NCBI GenBank assembly: GCA_023415205.1 | Contig: JAEZLR010000045.1 | Location: 1-64,000, forward strand | Source: Bacillota bacterium | Lineage (GTDB): Bacteria; Bacillota; Clostridia; DSM-8532 | Length of the DNA stretch: 64,000 nt | Direction of reading: 5' to 3' | Position numbers and translations under genes: made by a program | The notes under the pieces: generated by a model | The model's database searches: none | The model's input: the letters and a program-made list of their open reading frames with translations, nothing else | What the model was told of the DNA's origin: nothing | In this document: positions 8,871-16,028 of the stretch, one piece after another | Layout: each line of letters opens with the position of its first letter | Position numbering within the stretch: position 1 is the first letter of the stretch

Positions 8871-9836
8871 ATGAGTCTTTTGCAGAAAACAAAAAATGTT
8901 GAGCGGCTGCCAAATGCACCAAGACCAAAGAGCCTATTAGGCAAGAGGATCAGACGAGATTGGCAGCTTATCCTGATCGTACTGCCGGTAGTAATATTAC
9001 TTTTAATATTCAGTTATGGCCCGATGCCCGGTATCCTGTATGCCTTTCAGAAGGTGAGCCTGAGAAAATCCTTTTGGACTAATGAGTGGGTTGGTCTGAA
9101 ATGGTTCCAGGAGTTTTTTAATAGTATCTATTTTACTCGTGTCATCAAAAACACCCTAATCATTAATTTCTGGTCTATAGTTGCCGGTACTTCTGTGGAA
9201 ATTGGGCTTGCCATTATTTTTAATGAGGTAAGAACCGGAAAGTTCAAGAAGATCACTCAGTCCTTCACCTATTTTCCCAACTTCATCTCTACTACGGTTG
9301 TCGTCGGTATGATGATTAGTATGCTCAATCCTACCAGCGGAGTACTGAGTCAAATCCTTCAGAATGGCTTTGGAATGGAAGCTATTGATATGTTTGTTGA
9401 ACCCAAGTTCTTTCGTCCGCTGTATATTATTTCCGGTATTTGGCAAGGTGCCGGCTGGGGATCTATCATCTATATGGGCGCTATTAACGGCATAGATCCG
9501 ACGCTTTATGAAGCGGCTACCATGGACGGTTGCGGAAGACTTAAGCGGATTTGGCACATTGTTCTACCTGGTATGAAGGACGTCATCATGGTTTGCCTCA
9601 TTATGCACATCGGTGCGATGCTTTCTCTTGGCTCGGGCAAGATTCTTCTTATGTATACCGCAAGTACTTATGAGACTGCCGACGTCATATCAACCTTTGT
9701 TTACCGCCAAGGACTTGGGGCTGCGGAATATGGTTACGGTGCTGCGGTGGGACTTTTCAACTCGGTTATTAACCTGGTTCTTCTTATTACCGCTAATACG
9801 GCTAGCAAGAAGCTGACTGAGTCATCCATGTTCTAA
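8871..9836 (+). CDS. Sugar ABC transporter permease (LplB-type)
   Basis: A 321-residue inner-membrane permease with about six membrane segments. The EAA loop that contacts the ATPase is seen as YEAATMDGCGRLKRIWHIVLPGM. The start at 8871 follows AAGAAGGAGAG and gives MSLLQKTKN; an upstream in-frame ATG at 8721 would add 50 residues that do not look like the family and lack a good ribosome site. It pairs with the permease 13 bp downstream and the binding protein upstream as one CUT1-like importer, energised by an ATPase not in this window. Confidence 0.92.
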   Translation: MSLLQKTKNVERLPNAPRPKSLLGKRIRRDWQLILIVLPVVILLLIFSYGPMPGILYAFQKVSLRKSFWTNEWVGLKWFQEFFNSIYFTRVIKNTLIINFWSIVAGTSVEIGLAIIFNEVRTGKFKKITQSFTYFPNFISTTVVVGMMISMLNPTSGVLSQILQNGFGMEAIDMFVEPKFFRPLYIISGIWQGAGWGSIIYMGAINGIDPTLYEAATMDGCGRLKRIWHIVLPGMKDVIMVCLIMHIGAMLSLGSGKILLMYTASTYETADVISTFVYRQGLGAAEYGYGAAVGLFNSVINLVLLITANTASKKLTESSMF

Positions 9837-9849
9837 TAAGGAGGATACC

Positions 9850-10743
9850 ATGAAAATAAAAAGTTTAGAGGATCGAATTGTTAATGTGGTTGCAATTATC
9901 CTTGTTACCGTGTACGCGGCCTTCTGCGTTTATCCAATTATCTATTGCTTCAGCATGTCTCTATCAGGAACGGATGCAATTATTCGCTCTTCCGTAAAAC
10001 TCCTCCCTCAGGGATTTAATCTGGACTCCTACAAGTTGGTGCTGAATAACAATAAGTTCTTTATGTATTTCAAGAATGCCGTGATCTATACCGTGATTGG
10101 AACGCTAATCAGCTTGGCTGCCAACCTCACCCTCGGCTATGTGCTATCCCGTAAGAACTTCGTTTTCAAGAAAGCGCTTACCGTATTTATTCTGATCCCT
10201 ATGATGTTTAGCGGCGGTTTGATTCCATCATTCCTGCTCATTAAGTCCCTGAACATGTACAACACCATTTGGGCTTTAGTGTTGCCCGGCGCGGTAAGTG
10301 TCTGGAATTCTATTTTGGCTAAGACGTTCTTTCAAACCACCATCCCCAACGAGGTTATTGAGTCTGCCAAAATTGACGGCGCCAGTGACTGGAAGATTTT
10401 TATAAAGATGGTATTACCTCTGTCAAAAACAATTATTGCGATTTTAGCATTGTTTGCTGCAGTCGGTATCTGGAATGACTACTTTAACGCGCTGATTTAT
10501 ATCAAAGATGATGCACTCAAACCCCTTCAACTCTATCTCAAGGAGGTCCTTTCTACCTCTGCCAATGTTTCCTCATCATTGACCGCCATGCTAGATCCTA
10601 AGGACTATGCAGCCAACTATGTGAATACGACGAGGATTAAGTATGTCCTGATTATCGTTTCCACTTTGCCTATCATGATCGTTTATCCCTTTATCCAGAA
10701 ATATTTTGTCAAGGGTGTAATGCTAGGATCAGTAAAAGGCTAA
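9850..10743 (+). CDS. Sugar ABC transporter permease (LplC/YtcP-type)
   Basis: A 297-residue MalG-like permease with about six membrane helices. Its EAA motif reads VIESAKIDGASDWKIFIKMVLPLSK. The C-terminus QKYFVKGVMLGSVKG is characteristic of the YtcP/LplC branch. AAGGAGG precedes the ATG. It is the last gene of the operon and is followed by a terminator hairpin at 10791-10830. Confidence 0.93.
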   Translation: MKIKSLEDRIVNVVAIILVTVYAAFCVYPIIYCFSMSLSGTDAIIRSSVKLLPQGFNLDSYKLVLNNNKFFMYFKNAVIYTVIGTLISLAANLTLGYVLSRKNFVFKKALTVFILIPMMFSGGLIPSFLLIKSLNMYNTIWALVLPGAVSVWNSILAKTFFQTTIPNEVIESAKIDGASDWKIFIKMVLPLSKTIIAILALFAAVGIWNDYFNALIYIKDDALKPLQLYLKEVLSTSANVSSSLTAMLDPKDYAANYVNTTRIKYVLIIVSTLPIMIVYPFIQKYFVKGVMLGSVKG

Positions 10744-10790
10744 TCGAAACTTTTGGACTTCCTCAGGGATAGCATACATCATAATGAACA

Positions 10791-10830
10791 GGGCGTCATA
10801 GGCGTAGCTGCCGAAGGCGCCCTTTTTTTT
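10791..10830 (+). terminator. Rho-independent terminator of the sugar ABC operon
   Basis: GGGCG (10791-10795) pairs with CGCCC (10818-10822), with an inner GGC/GCC pair, followed by eight T (10823-10830). Confidence 0.75.
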
Positions 10831-10898
10831 GTTCAGGTTTAGGTTAATGAGAAATATGAAAAAGGGGGAGAACCGAATACAAGGCTTAGGATGTTGGC

Positions 10899-10920
10899 TT
10901 TAGTCATCAAAATGACTAAA
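10899..10920. promoter_or_regulatory. Perfect 9-bp dyad upstream of the feo promoter
   Basis: TTTAGTCAT (10899-10907) and ATGACTAAA (10912-10920) flank a 4-base CAAA spacer. It lies 30 bp upstream of the -35 box and has no T tract, so it looks more like a protein-binding site than a terminator. The protein is unknown. Confidence 0.45.
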
Positions 10921-10950
10921 AACAGGGGTTGTTTTCTTCTAAATTTCTGT

Positions 10951-11008
10951 TTGACAACACCAACCAGGTGCTGTATCATATTAATGTAATAAATGATAAT
11001 GATTATCA
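10951..11008 (+). promoter_or_regulatory. Feo operon promoter with consensus Fur box
   Basis: TTGACA (10951-10956), a 17-bp spacer and TATCAT (10974-10979) form a strong promoter. TGATAAT-G-ATTATCA (10994-11008) is an exact 7-1-7 Fur box near the expected transcription start. Iron-bound Fur (a Fur-family gene lies at 25469-25921) would repress feo when iron is plentiful. Confidence 0.85.
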
Positions 11009-11036
11009 ATATCGAGCTTAGTCAGGGGTGACCATT

Positions 11037-11252
11037 ATGCCATTAACCATGTTAATGCCGGGCGTTGAAGCTGTAATTAATATCTGTAAAGCCAAGGAAA
11101 CCACCAAAAAGTTTCTTGAGGGGTTAGGGATTATTCCTGGCGCCCCTATATCTGTGATCTCTGAAATGGGCGGAGACCTTATTGTGAGCGTTAAGGGTGC
11201 TCGACTGGCATTAAATAAGGGTGTTGCCCAGCAATTGATAGTGCGAGTATAA
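11037..11252 (+). CDS. feoA: FeoA ferrous iron transport accessory protein, first copy
   Basis: A 71-residue SH3-fold FeoA-domain protein (KKFLEGLGIIPGAPISVISEMGGDLIVSVKGARLALNKGVAQQLIV). The ATG at 11037 has AGGGG 9 bases upstream; an in-frame GTG at 11028 would overlap that ribosome site. It is the first of two consecutive feoA genes and is directly controlled by the Fur box. FeoA is a small cytoplasmic partner thought to act on the FeoB GTPase. Confidence 0.92.
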   Translation: MPLTMLMPGVEAVINICKAKETTKKFLEGLGIIPGAPISVISEMGGDLIVSVKGARLALNKGVAQQLIVRV

Positions 11253-11290
11253 ACTTTTATGGGCGTTTAGTCTGAAAGGATCGGTAGCCA

Positions 11291-11518
11291 ATGGAAAGAA
11301 CTTTAAAAGAGCTAAAGCCTGGTGAAAAGGGCATCATTAAGAAAATTGCTGGGGAGGCCCAGATTAAGAAACGTCTGATGGATATGGGTGTTACCCGAGG
11401 CGCAGAGGTCATGGTTCGAAAGATAGCTCCGCTAGGAGATCCCATTGAGGTCAATATTCGTGGCTATGAATTAACCTTTAGAAAAGCCGAGGCGGAGAAT
11501 ATTACTGTCGAAAGCTAA
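11291..11518 (+). CDS. feoA: FeoA ferrous iron transport accessory protein, second copy
   Basis: A 75-residue FeoA-domain protein (LKELKPGEKGIIKKIAGEAQIKKRLMDMGVTRGAEVMVRKIAPLGDPIEVNIRGYELTFRKAEAENI), the more canonical of the pair. It lies 38 bp after the first copy and 123 bp before feoB. It is clearly diverged from the first copy, so the two may have different partners or roles rather than being a recent duplication. Confidence 0.94.
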   Translation: MERTLKELKPGEKGIIKKIAGEAQIKKRLMDMGVTRGAEVMVRKIAPLGDPIEVNIRGYELTFRKAEAENITVES

Positions 11519-11605
11519 GCTTGGTGTGACTGTCAATTGATTTATAAAGCCTTAGTCAAATTCTGAGCTCGAGAGACCTTCTCAGATATTTTTTTAGATA
11601 CTAAT

Positions 11606-11620
11606 TGATAATAATAATCA
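11606..11620. promoter_or_regulatory. Second Fur-like box, before feoB
   Basis: TGATAAT-A-ATAATCA matches the 7-1-7 Fur consensus at 14 of 15 positions. It sits 21 bp upstream of the feoB start, suggesting that feoB also has its own iron-responsive control. Confidence 0.65.
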
Positions 11621-11641
11621 AAATCAAGAAAGAGGTTGCCT

Positions 11642-13672
11642 ATGAGTTTCCGTTTTGCATTGGTTGGTAATCCGAACTGCGGAAAAACTACCCTGTTTAA
11701 TGAAATTACCGGTAGTACGCAATATGTTGGCAACTGGCCCGGTGTCACCATTGAGAAAAAAGAGGGAAAGGCCAGGAAAATGGAACAGGATATTCGCATT
11801 GTGGATCTCCCAGGAATTTACTCTCTGTCTCCCTACTCAATGGAGGAGATTGTTGCCAGAGACTATTTATTGGATGAAAAGCCCGATGTTATTGTTAATA
11901 TCGTCGATGCCACCAATATTGAGCGTAATCTATACCTTACAACCCAGGTGATGGAGCTGGGAATCCCTGTGGTGGTGGCTCTGAATATGATGGATGCCAT
12001 AGAAGCCCGGGGAGATGTCATAGACATTGACAGGCTTCAAAAGGCATTGGGGATACCTGTTATAGCTACCTCAGCGAATAAAGGTCGGGGCATTCGGGAA
12101 CTGATGCAAAAGGCACTGGAGATAGCTCAGATCGCAAAAAAATCAGAAACGGCCATATTTACATACGATGAAGCTATCGAAAAGGCCCTTGATCAAGTTC
12201 AAGCACAATGCTCTAAGGCCATAACTAAGCTGAACTACAATGGCCGATGGGTTGCGCTAAAGCTTCTAGAAGGCGATGAAAAAGCCAAAGAGAAGATGAA
12301 TCTTCCTGGGACCTTATATGAGAAGATAAAACCCATTCAAGAGAAGCTTGAGACGGATTATGACAATGATGTGGAAACCATTATTGCAGATAATCGGTAC
12401 AGGGTTATTGCAGATATGGTAAAAAAGACAGTCAAGAAGAAGTCCGCTAATGGGGAACTCACCCTATCTGATAAAATAGATAAGGTGGTAACTAACAAAA
12501 TACTCGCCATCCCCTTGTTTCTGGCCATCATGTTCGGGTTGTTCCAGCTTACCTTTGGTGCTATCGGCTCCTTTACCGTTGATTTTGTCGATGTTCTCAT
12601 TAATGAAACCCTGGCCGAGCAGCTCTCCGCCTGGCTGACTAATGCCGGAGCGGCTGATTGGGTTCATTCCTTGGTGATTGATGGTATCATTGGCGGTATG
12701 GGTAGCATGCTGATTTTTGTTCCACAGATCATGATTCTCTTCTTCTTCCTCTCCATACTAGAGGACAGTGGCTATATGGCCAGGGCGGCCTTTGTTATGG
12801 ACCGTCTTTTGAGAAAGCTTGGGTTAACCGGTAAATCCTTTATTCCCATGCTCATGGGTTTTGGTTGCAGCGTGCCTGCAGTCATGAGCGCACGTACCTT
12901 GGAGAATGAGAAGGACAGACGGCTAACCATTATTCTCACTCCCTTTATGTCCTGTGGTGCAAGGCTTCCTGTATACGCGGTCTTTGCGGCAGCCTTTTTT
13001 GCTCAAAATCAAGGACTGGTGATCTTCTCCATCTATCTTCTAGGGATTGTGATTGCCATTTTGTCTGGGATTTTGCTTAAAAAGACTCTCCTTAAAGGTG
13101 AAGCTGCACCCTTTGTCATGGAACTCCCTCCTTATAGGTTGCCAACCTTCAAAGGTCTTTTGATTCATATGTGGGATCGCGGAAAGGGCTTTATAAAGAA
13201 GGCAGGAACCATTATCTTCTCAGCGGCTGTACTCATCTGGCTGTTCCAAACCTTTAATTTTTCCTTTCAAATGGTGGAAGACCCCAGTGAAAGTATCATG
13301 GGGGTTATCGGAAAGATTATGGCTCCGCTCTTTGCGCCCCTTGGCTTTGGAGACTGGAGATCTTCGGTGGCTCTTCTGACAGGTTTTGTGGCCAAGGAAG
13401 TGGTTGTTTCCACCATGGGTATACTCCATGGTATCGGCGAGGACACCACCCAATTGATAGCATCTCTTCAGGCGGCGTTTACGCCCTTGAGAGCCTATGC
13501 ATTCATGGCCTTTACCCTGCTCTATCTGCCCTGTGTCGCTGCGTTTGCTACAATAAAAAGAGAAATGAATTCCTGGAAGTGGACCTTATTTGCAGTAGGC
13601 TATCAAACGGTGATTGCCTGGGTTGTAGCTTTCCTGATCTTCCAGGTTGGCAGGCTGTTTGGCCTGAACTGA
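11642..13672 (+). CDS. feoB: FeoB ferrous iron transporter
   Basis: A 676-residue membrane protein with an N-terminal G domain: GNPNCGKTTLF (G1, about 10-20), DLPGIYSL (G3) and NMMD (G4), then a helical linker and a membrane part of about 8-11 helices containing two gate repeats (SGYMARAAFVMD; GFVAKEVVVSTMG). It imports Fe2+. The ATG at 11642 follows AAAGAGG by 6 bases; a TTG at 11636 abuts the ribosome site and is less likely. Preceded by a Fur-like box and followed 23 bp later by a FeoB-associated Cys-rich protein. Confidence 0.96.
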   Translation: MSFRFALVGNPNCGKTTLFNEITGSTQYVGNWPGVTIEKKEGKARKMEQDIRIVDLPGIYSLSPYSMEEIVARDYLLDEKPDVIVNIVDATNIERNLYLTTQVMELGIPVVVALNMMDAIEARGDVIDIDRLQKALGIPVIATSANKGRGIRELMQKALEIAQIAKKSETAIFTYDEAIEKALDQVQAQCSKAITKLNYNGRWVALKLLEGDEKAKEKMNLPGTLYEKIKPIQEKLETDYDNDVETIIADNRYRVIADMVKKTVKKKSANGELTLSDKIDKVVTNKILAIPLFLAIMFGLFQLTFGAIGSFTVDFVDVLINETLAEQLSAWLTNAGAADWVHSLVIDGIIGGMGSMLIFVPQIMILFFFLSILEDSGYMARAAFVMDRLLRKLGLTGKSFIPMLMGFGCSVPAVMSARTLENEKDRRLTIILTPFMSCGARLPVYAVFAAAFFAQNQGLVIFSIYLLGIVIAILSGILLKKTLLKGEAAPFVMELPPYRLPTFKGLLIHMWDRGKGFIKKAGTIIFSAAVLIWLFQTFNFSFQMVEDPSESIMGVIGKIMAPLFAPLGFGDWRSSVALLTGFVAKEVVVSTMGILHGIGEDTTQLIASLQAAFTPLRAYAFMAFTLLYLPCVAAFATIKREMNSWKWTLFAVGYQTVIAWVVAFLIFQVGRLFGLN

Positions 13673-13695
13673 ACCATAAGAAAGTAGGTGCTTTT

Positions 13696-13839
13696 ATGAT
13701 TAACTGGATAATTGGCGGAACTATTTTTGGATTAGCAGCAATTTTCATTATCCGAAACATTATCAAGATAAAAAAGGGCCAGAGCTGTTGCTGTGAGGGC
13801 TGTGATAAGAGCACCTCTTGTTGCAGTAGGGCCGAATAG
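13696..13839 (+). CDS. FeoB-associated Cys-rich membrane protein
   Basis: A 47-residue protein: one membrane helix (residues 2-24), a Lys-rich stop-transfer stretch, then a cysteine cluster CCCEGC...SCC. This is the small FeoB-associated Cys-rich family found after feoB in Clostridia, thought to help iron transfer or sense iron. ATG at 13696 with AAAGTAGGTG upstream. A short AGCCC-N7-GGGCT hairpin (13838-13854) overlaps the stop codon but lacks a T tract. Confidence 0.85.
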   Translation: MINWIIGGTIFGLAAIFIIRNIIKIKKGQSCCCEGCDKSTSCCSRAE

Positions 13840-13901
13840 CCCTTTAAATGGGCTCCTCAAGCCACAGATCAAAACCTAAAAAAGTGCAAGTGTCAAACCT
13901 C

Positions 13902-14816
13902 TTATAGAGCACGGGCTTCCAAAACTCGAATCATACGATATAGCATTTCGTTGATGGGTGTAGGAAGTCCGTGTTTTTTTCCCATAGTGATGACTGCCAG
14001 GCCAAAGCTTTCCACCTCAGTTTTCCTTCCCGCTTCAATATCCTGAAGCATGGAGGTTTTCCCTGAGGGAGAAAGGGTGGAAAAGATTCGTAAGTACTCT
14101 TCGATATCGGCCTCGGAAAGTGATATCCCTTCTTTGGCAGCCAAGGGTAAAACCTCTCTGCAGGCAGAGGCCAGAAGCTCCCGCGCCTCGAGAACCTTGG
14201 TATAGACACCATATGAAGCGCCTAATACGGCTGAAGTCTGATTAATGCCCACATTCATCATAAACTTCCACCACATCTCCCTCCGAATGTCCGGGGGCAT
14301 GGTATAGGGTATACCCACTTCGTCAAAGAAGGCTTGGACAAATGCGGCTTTTCCTATTACCTCAGAATAGTGCTCACCGAAAACAATCCTACCCGTGTTC
14401 TTAAATTGAATCACATTCCCTTCCCGTCCTGCATCGGTGGCTACACAAAAGCCGTGGAGAACCTTGTCGCGGCCAAAGGCCTGACTTAACTCCTCTTCGC
14501 TAGTAATACCATTAAGAAGTGAAAGTATAAGGGTGTCCCTGCCCACCAAAGGGGTGATAAGCTCAATGGCTCTTTGAAGATGATGGCCCTTTACAACCAC
14601 CAAAATGAGCTCGGCAGGGTCATCTCCGAACTTGGGTGAAACCAGCTCAAAAGGGTAGTTAACACCATTAATCAAGGTGCCCTGTCGATAGCGGGGAATT
14701 CTCTCCTCATCCAGAATAATTTTAATCTCTTTTGGATTCCATCGATAAAAGAGGGAGGCATAGGTTGCCCCCACAGCTCCAAGACCGATTAAATGTACGG
14801 TTTTAATCTTTCCCAT
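13902..14816 (-). CDS. Ketopantoate reductase family protein (ApbA/PanE-like)
   Basis: A 304-residue dehydrogenase. VHLIGLGAVGATYASL (about 7-22) is the dinucleotide-binding GxGxxG; VKGHHLQRAIELITPLVG and SLLNGITSEEEL match the catalytic-domain boundaries, and KFMMNVGINQTSAVLGASYG (about 193-212) is the C-terminal substrate region. Family members reduce 2-dehydropantoate with NADPH for pantothenate synthesis. No panB, panC or panD gene is adjacent, so a related 2-oxo acid is possible. AGGAG precedes the ATG. Monocistronic and convergent with feo. Confidence 0.8.
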   Translation of the reverse strand: MGKIKTVHLIGLGAVGATYASLFYRWNPKEIKIILDEERIPRYRQGTLINGVNYPFELVSPKFGDDPAELILVVVKGHHLQRAIELITPLVGRDTLILSLLNGITSEEELSQAFGRDKVLHGFCVATDAGREGNVIQFKNTGRIVFGEHYSEVIGKAAFVQAFFDEVGIPYTMPPDIRREMWWKFMMNVGINQTSAVLGASYGVYTKVLEARELLASACREVLPLAAKEGISLSEADIEEYLRIFSTLSPSGKTSMLQDIEAGRKTEVESFGLAVITMGKKHGLPTPINEMLYRMIRVLEARAL

Positions 14817-15026
14817 GAAAACTCCTATATCTGCGCTTATTGATGACGTTAAGACTATCTTATTGTCTCAATTATAACATGCTTTAGCCCTTGGGTACCA
14901 TGAAGGGTACGGATGGAACCCACGTTTTTTATAGACTATTTGTTATTTATATGTTTACCGGCTTGCTAGACATGGTAAATAAGTACCGTTGACAAAGTGA
15001 GTGATTACTACGGGGTGAGATAAAAT

Positions 15027-15614
15027 ATGGGAAGTACAGTGCTGCATCGAAGGGAACGCCTTATTATTACAGCTATCCAGATCATTGATGAATTGGGTAT
15101 CAAGGGTCTGTCCACTCGTGAAATTGCCAAAAGAGAAGGGGTTTCTGAGGCCACTCTTTTCAGGCATTTTAAAAACAAAAATGAATTATTGCTTGCTGTT
15201 CTGGATAACTTTACCCAATTTGATTCAGATCTGTTCCAATCTGCCCAGCTTAAAAGTCTTAACCCGAAAGAATCCATCCGCTATATCCTTCATTCGTATA
15301 TGGAGTATTACGAAAGTTACCCTGCCATGACAGCTATTATGCAATCATTTGATGCCTTGAAATATGATGATGAGCTTTCAGAAAAAGTTCAAGCCATTAT
15401 CAAGCATCGCAGCGCCTTGCTGAAGCATTTGGTTGATGACGCCCAGAGGCTAGGGGAGATCCGTGCTGGTGTTGAAGGCGGTGCGCTGGTCGATGCCATG
15501 TGGGGACTTTGTATGTTTATTTGTTTACGGTGGAGAATCGAGGGTCAAACATTTTCAATTAAAGAGAAGACTTTATCAGCCCTAGAGTTGATATTGGATG
15601 CTTTTGCAGTATAG
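15027..15614 (+). CDS. TetR family transcriptional regulator
   Basis: A 195-residue protein with an N-terminal TetR HTH (ITAIQIIDELGIKGLSTREIAKREGVSEATLFRHFKNKNELLLAVL, about residues 12-57) and a helical ligand domain. It ends 18 bp before cheY, so it may be cotranscribed with the chemotaxis genes or control them. Its ligand is unknown. Confidence 0.9.
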   Translation: MGSTVLHRRERLIITAIQIIDELGIKGLSTREIAKREGVSEATLFRHFKNKNELLLAVLDNFTQFDSDLFQSAQLKSLNPKESIRYILHSYMEYYESYPAMTAIMQSFDALKYDDELSEKVQAIIKHRSALLKHLVDDAQRLGEIRAGVEGGALVDAMWGLCMFICLRWRIEGQTFSIKEKTLSALELILDAFAV

Positions 15615-15632
15615 AAAACAGGAGTGTGAAGG

Positions 15633-15986
15633 ATGAGAAGAGTACTGATTGTTGATGATGCAGCATTTATGAGAATGTCCATTAGATTGATGCTTGAAAA
15701 AGGCGGGTATCAGATTGTGGGCGAGGCTGAGAATGGTTTTGAGGGAGTGGAGCTTTACAAGGAGCTTATGCCTGACCTTGTAACTATGGATATAACCATG
15801 CCCATCATGTCCGGTATCGATGCCTTGAAGGCCATTATAGCTTTTGATTCCAAAGCCAAGGTGGTCATGGTCTCAGCAATGGGACAGGAAATCATGGTGA
15901 GGGAAGCCGTCATGAGCGGGGCAAAAACCTTTATTGTGAAGCCCTTTAAACAGGATACCATCCTCCAGATATTTAGCAAGCTATAA
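15633..15986 (+). CDS. cheY: CheY-like single-domain response regulator
   Basis: A 117-residue receiver domain: VDDAAFMR acidic pocket, phospho-acceptor Asp in LVTMDITMP (about residue 52), Ser in VSA, Lys in VKPFKQDT. It is the first gene of a che block and lies 42 bp before cheA, so it should be phosphorylated by that kinase and act on the flagellar motor or another output. Confidence 0.93.
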   Translation: MRRVLIVDDAAFMRMSIRLMLEKGGYQIVGEAENGFEGVELYKELMPDLVTMDITMPIMSGIDALKAIIAFDSKAKVVMVSAMGQEIMVREAVMSGAKTFIVKPFKQDTILQIFSKL

Positions 15987-16028
15987 GGCCTTAAAAAACA
16001 ATAAGTTAAGCAACCGGAGGGCAATTGA

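Noticed and set aside
10741..10850. Antisense open stretch reading like GAFGSYAYDALFIMMYAIPEEVQKF
   Set aside because: Protein-like on the minus strand for about 35 codons but without an ATG or ribosome site, not recognised, and it overlaps the terminator hairpin of the ABC operon. It may be a remnant or chance.
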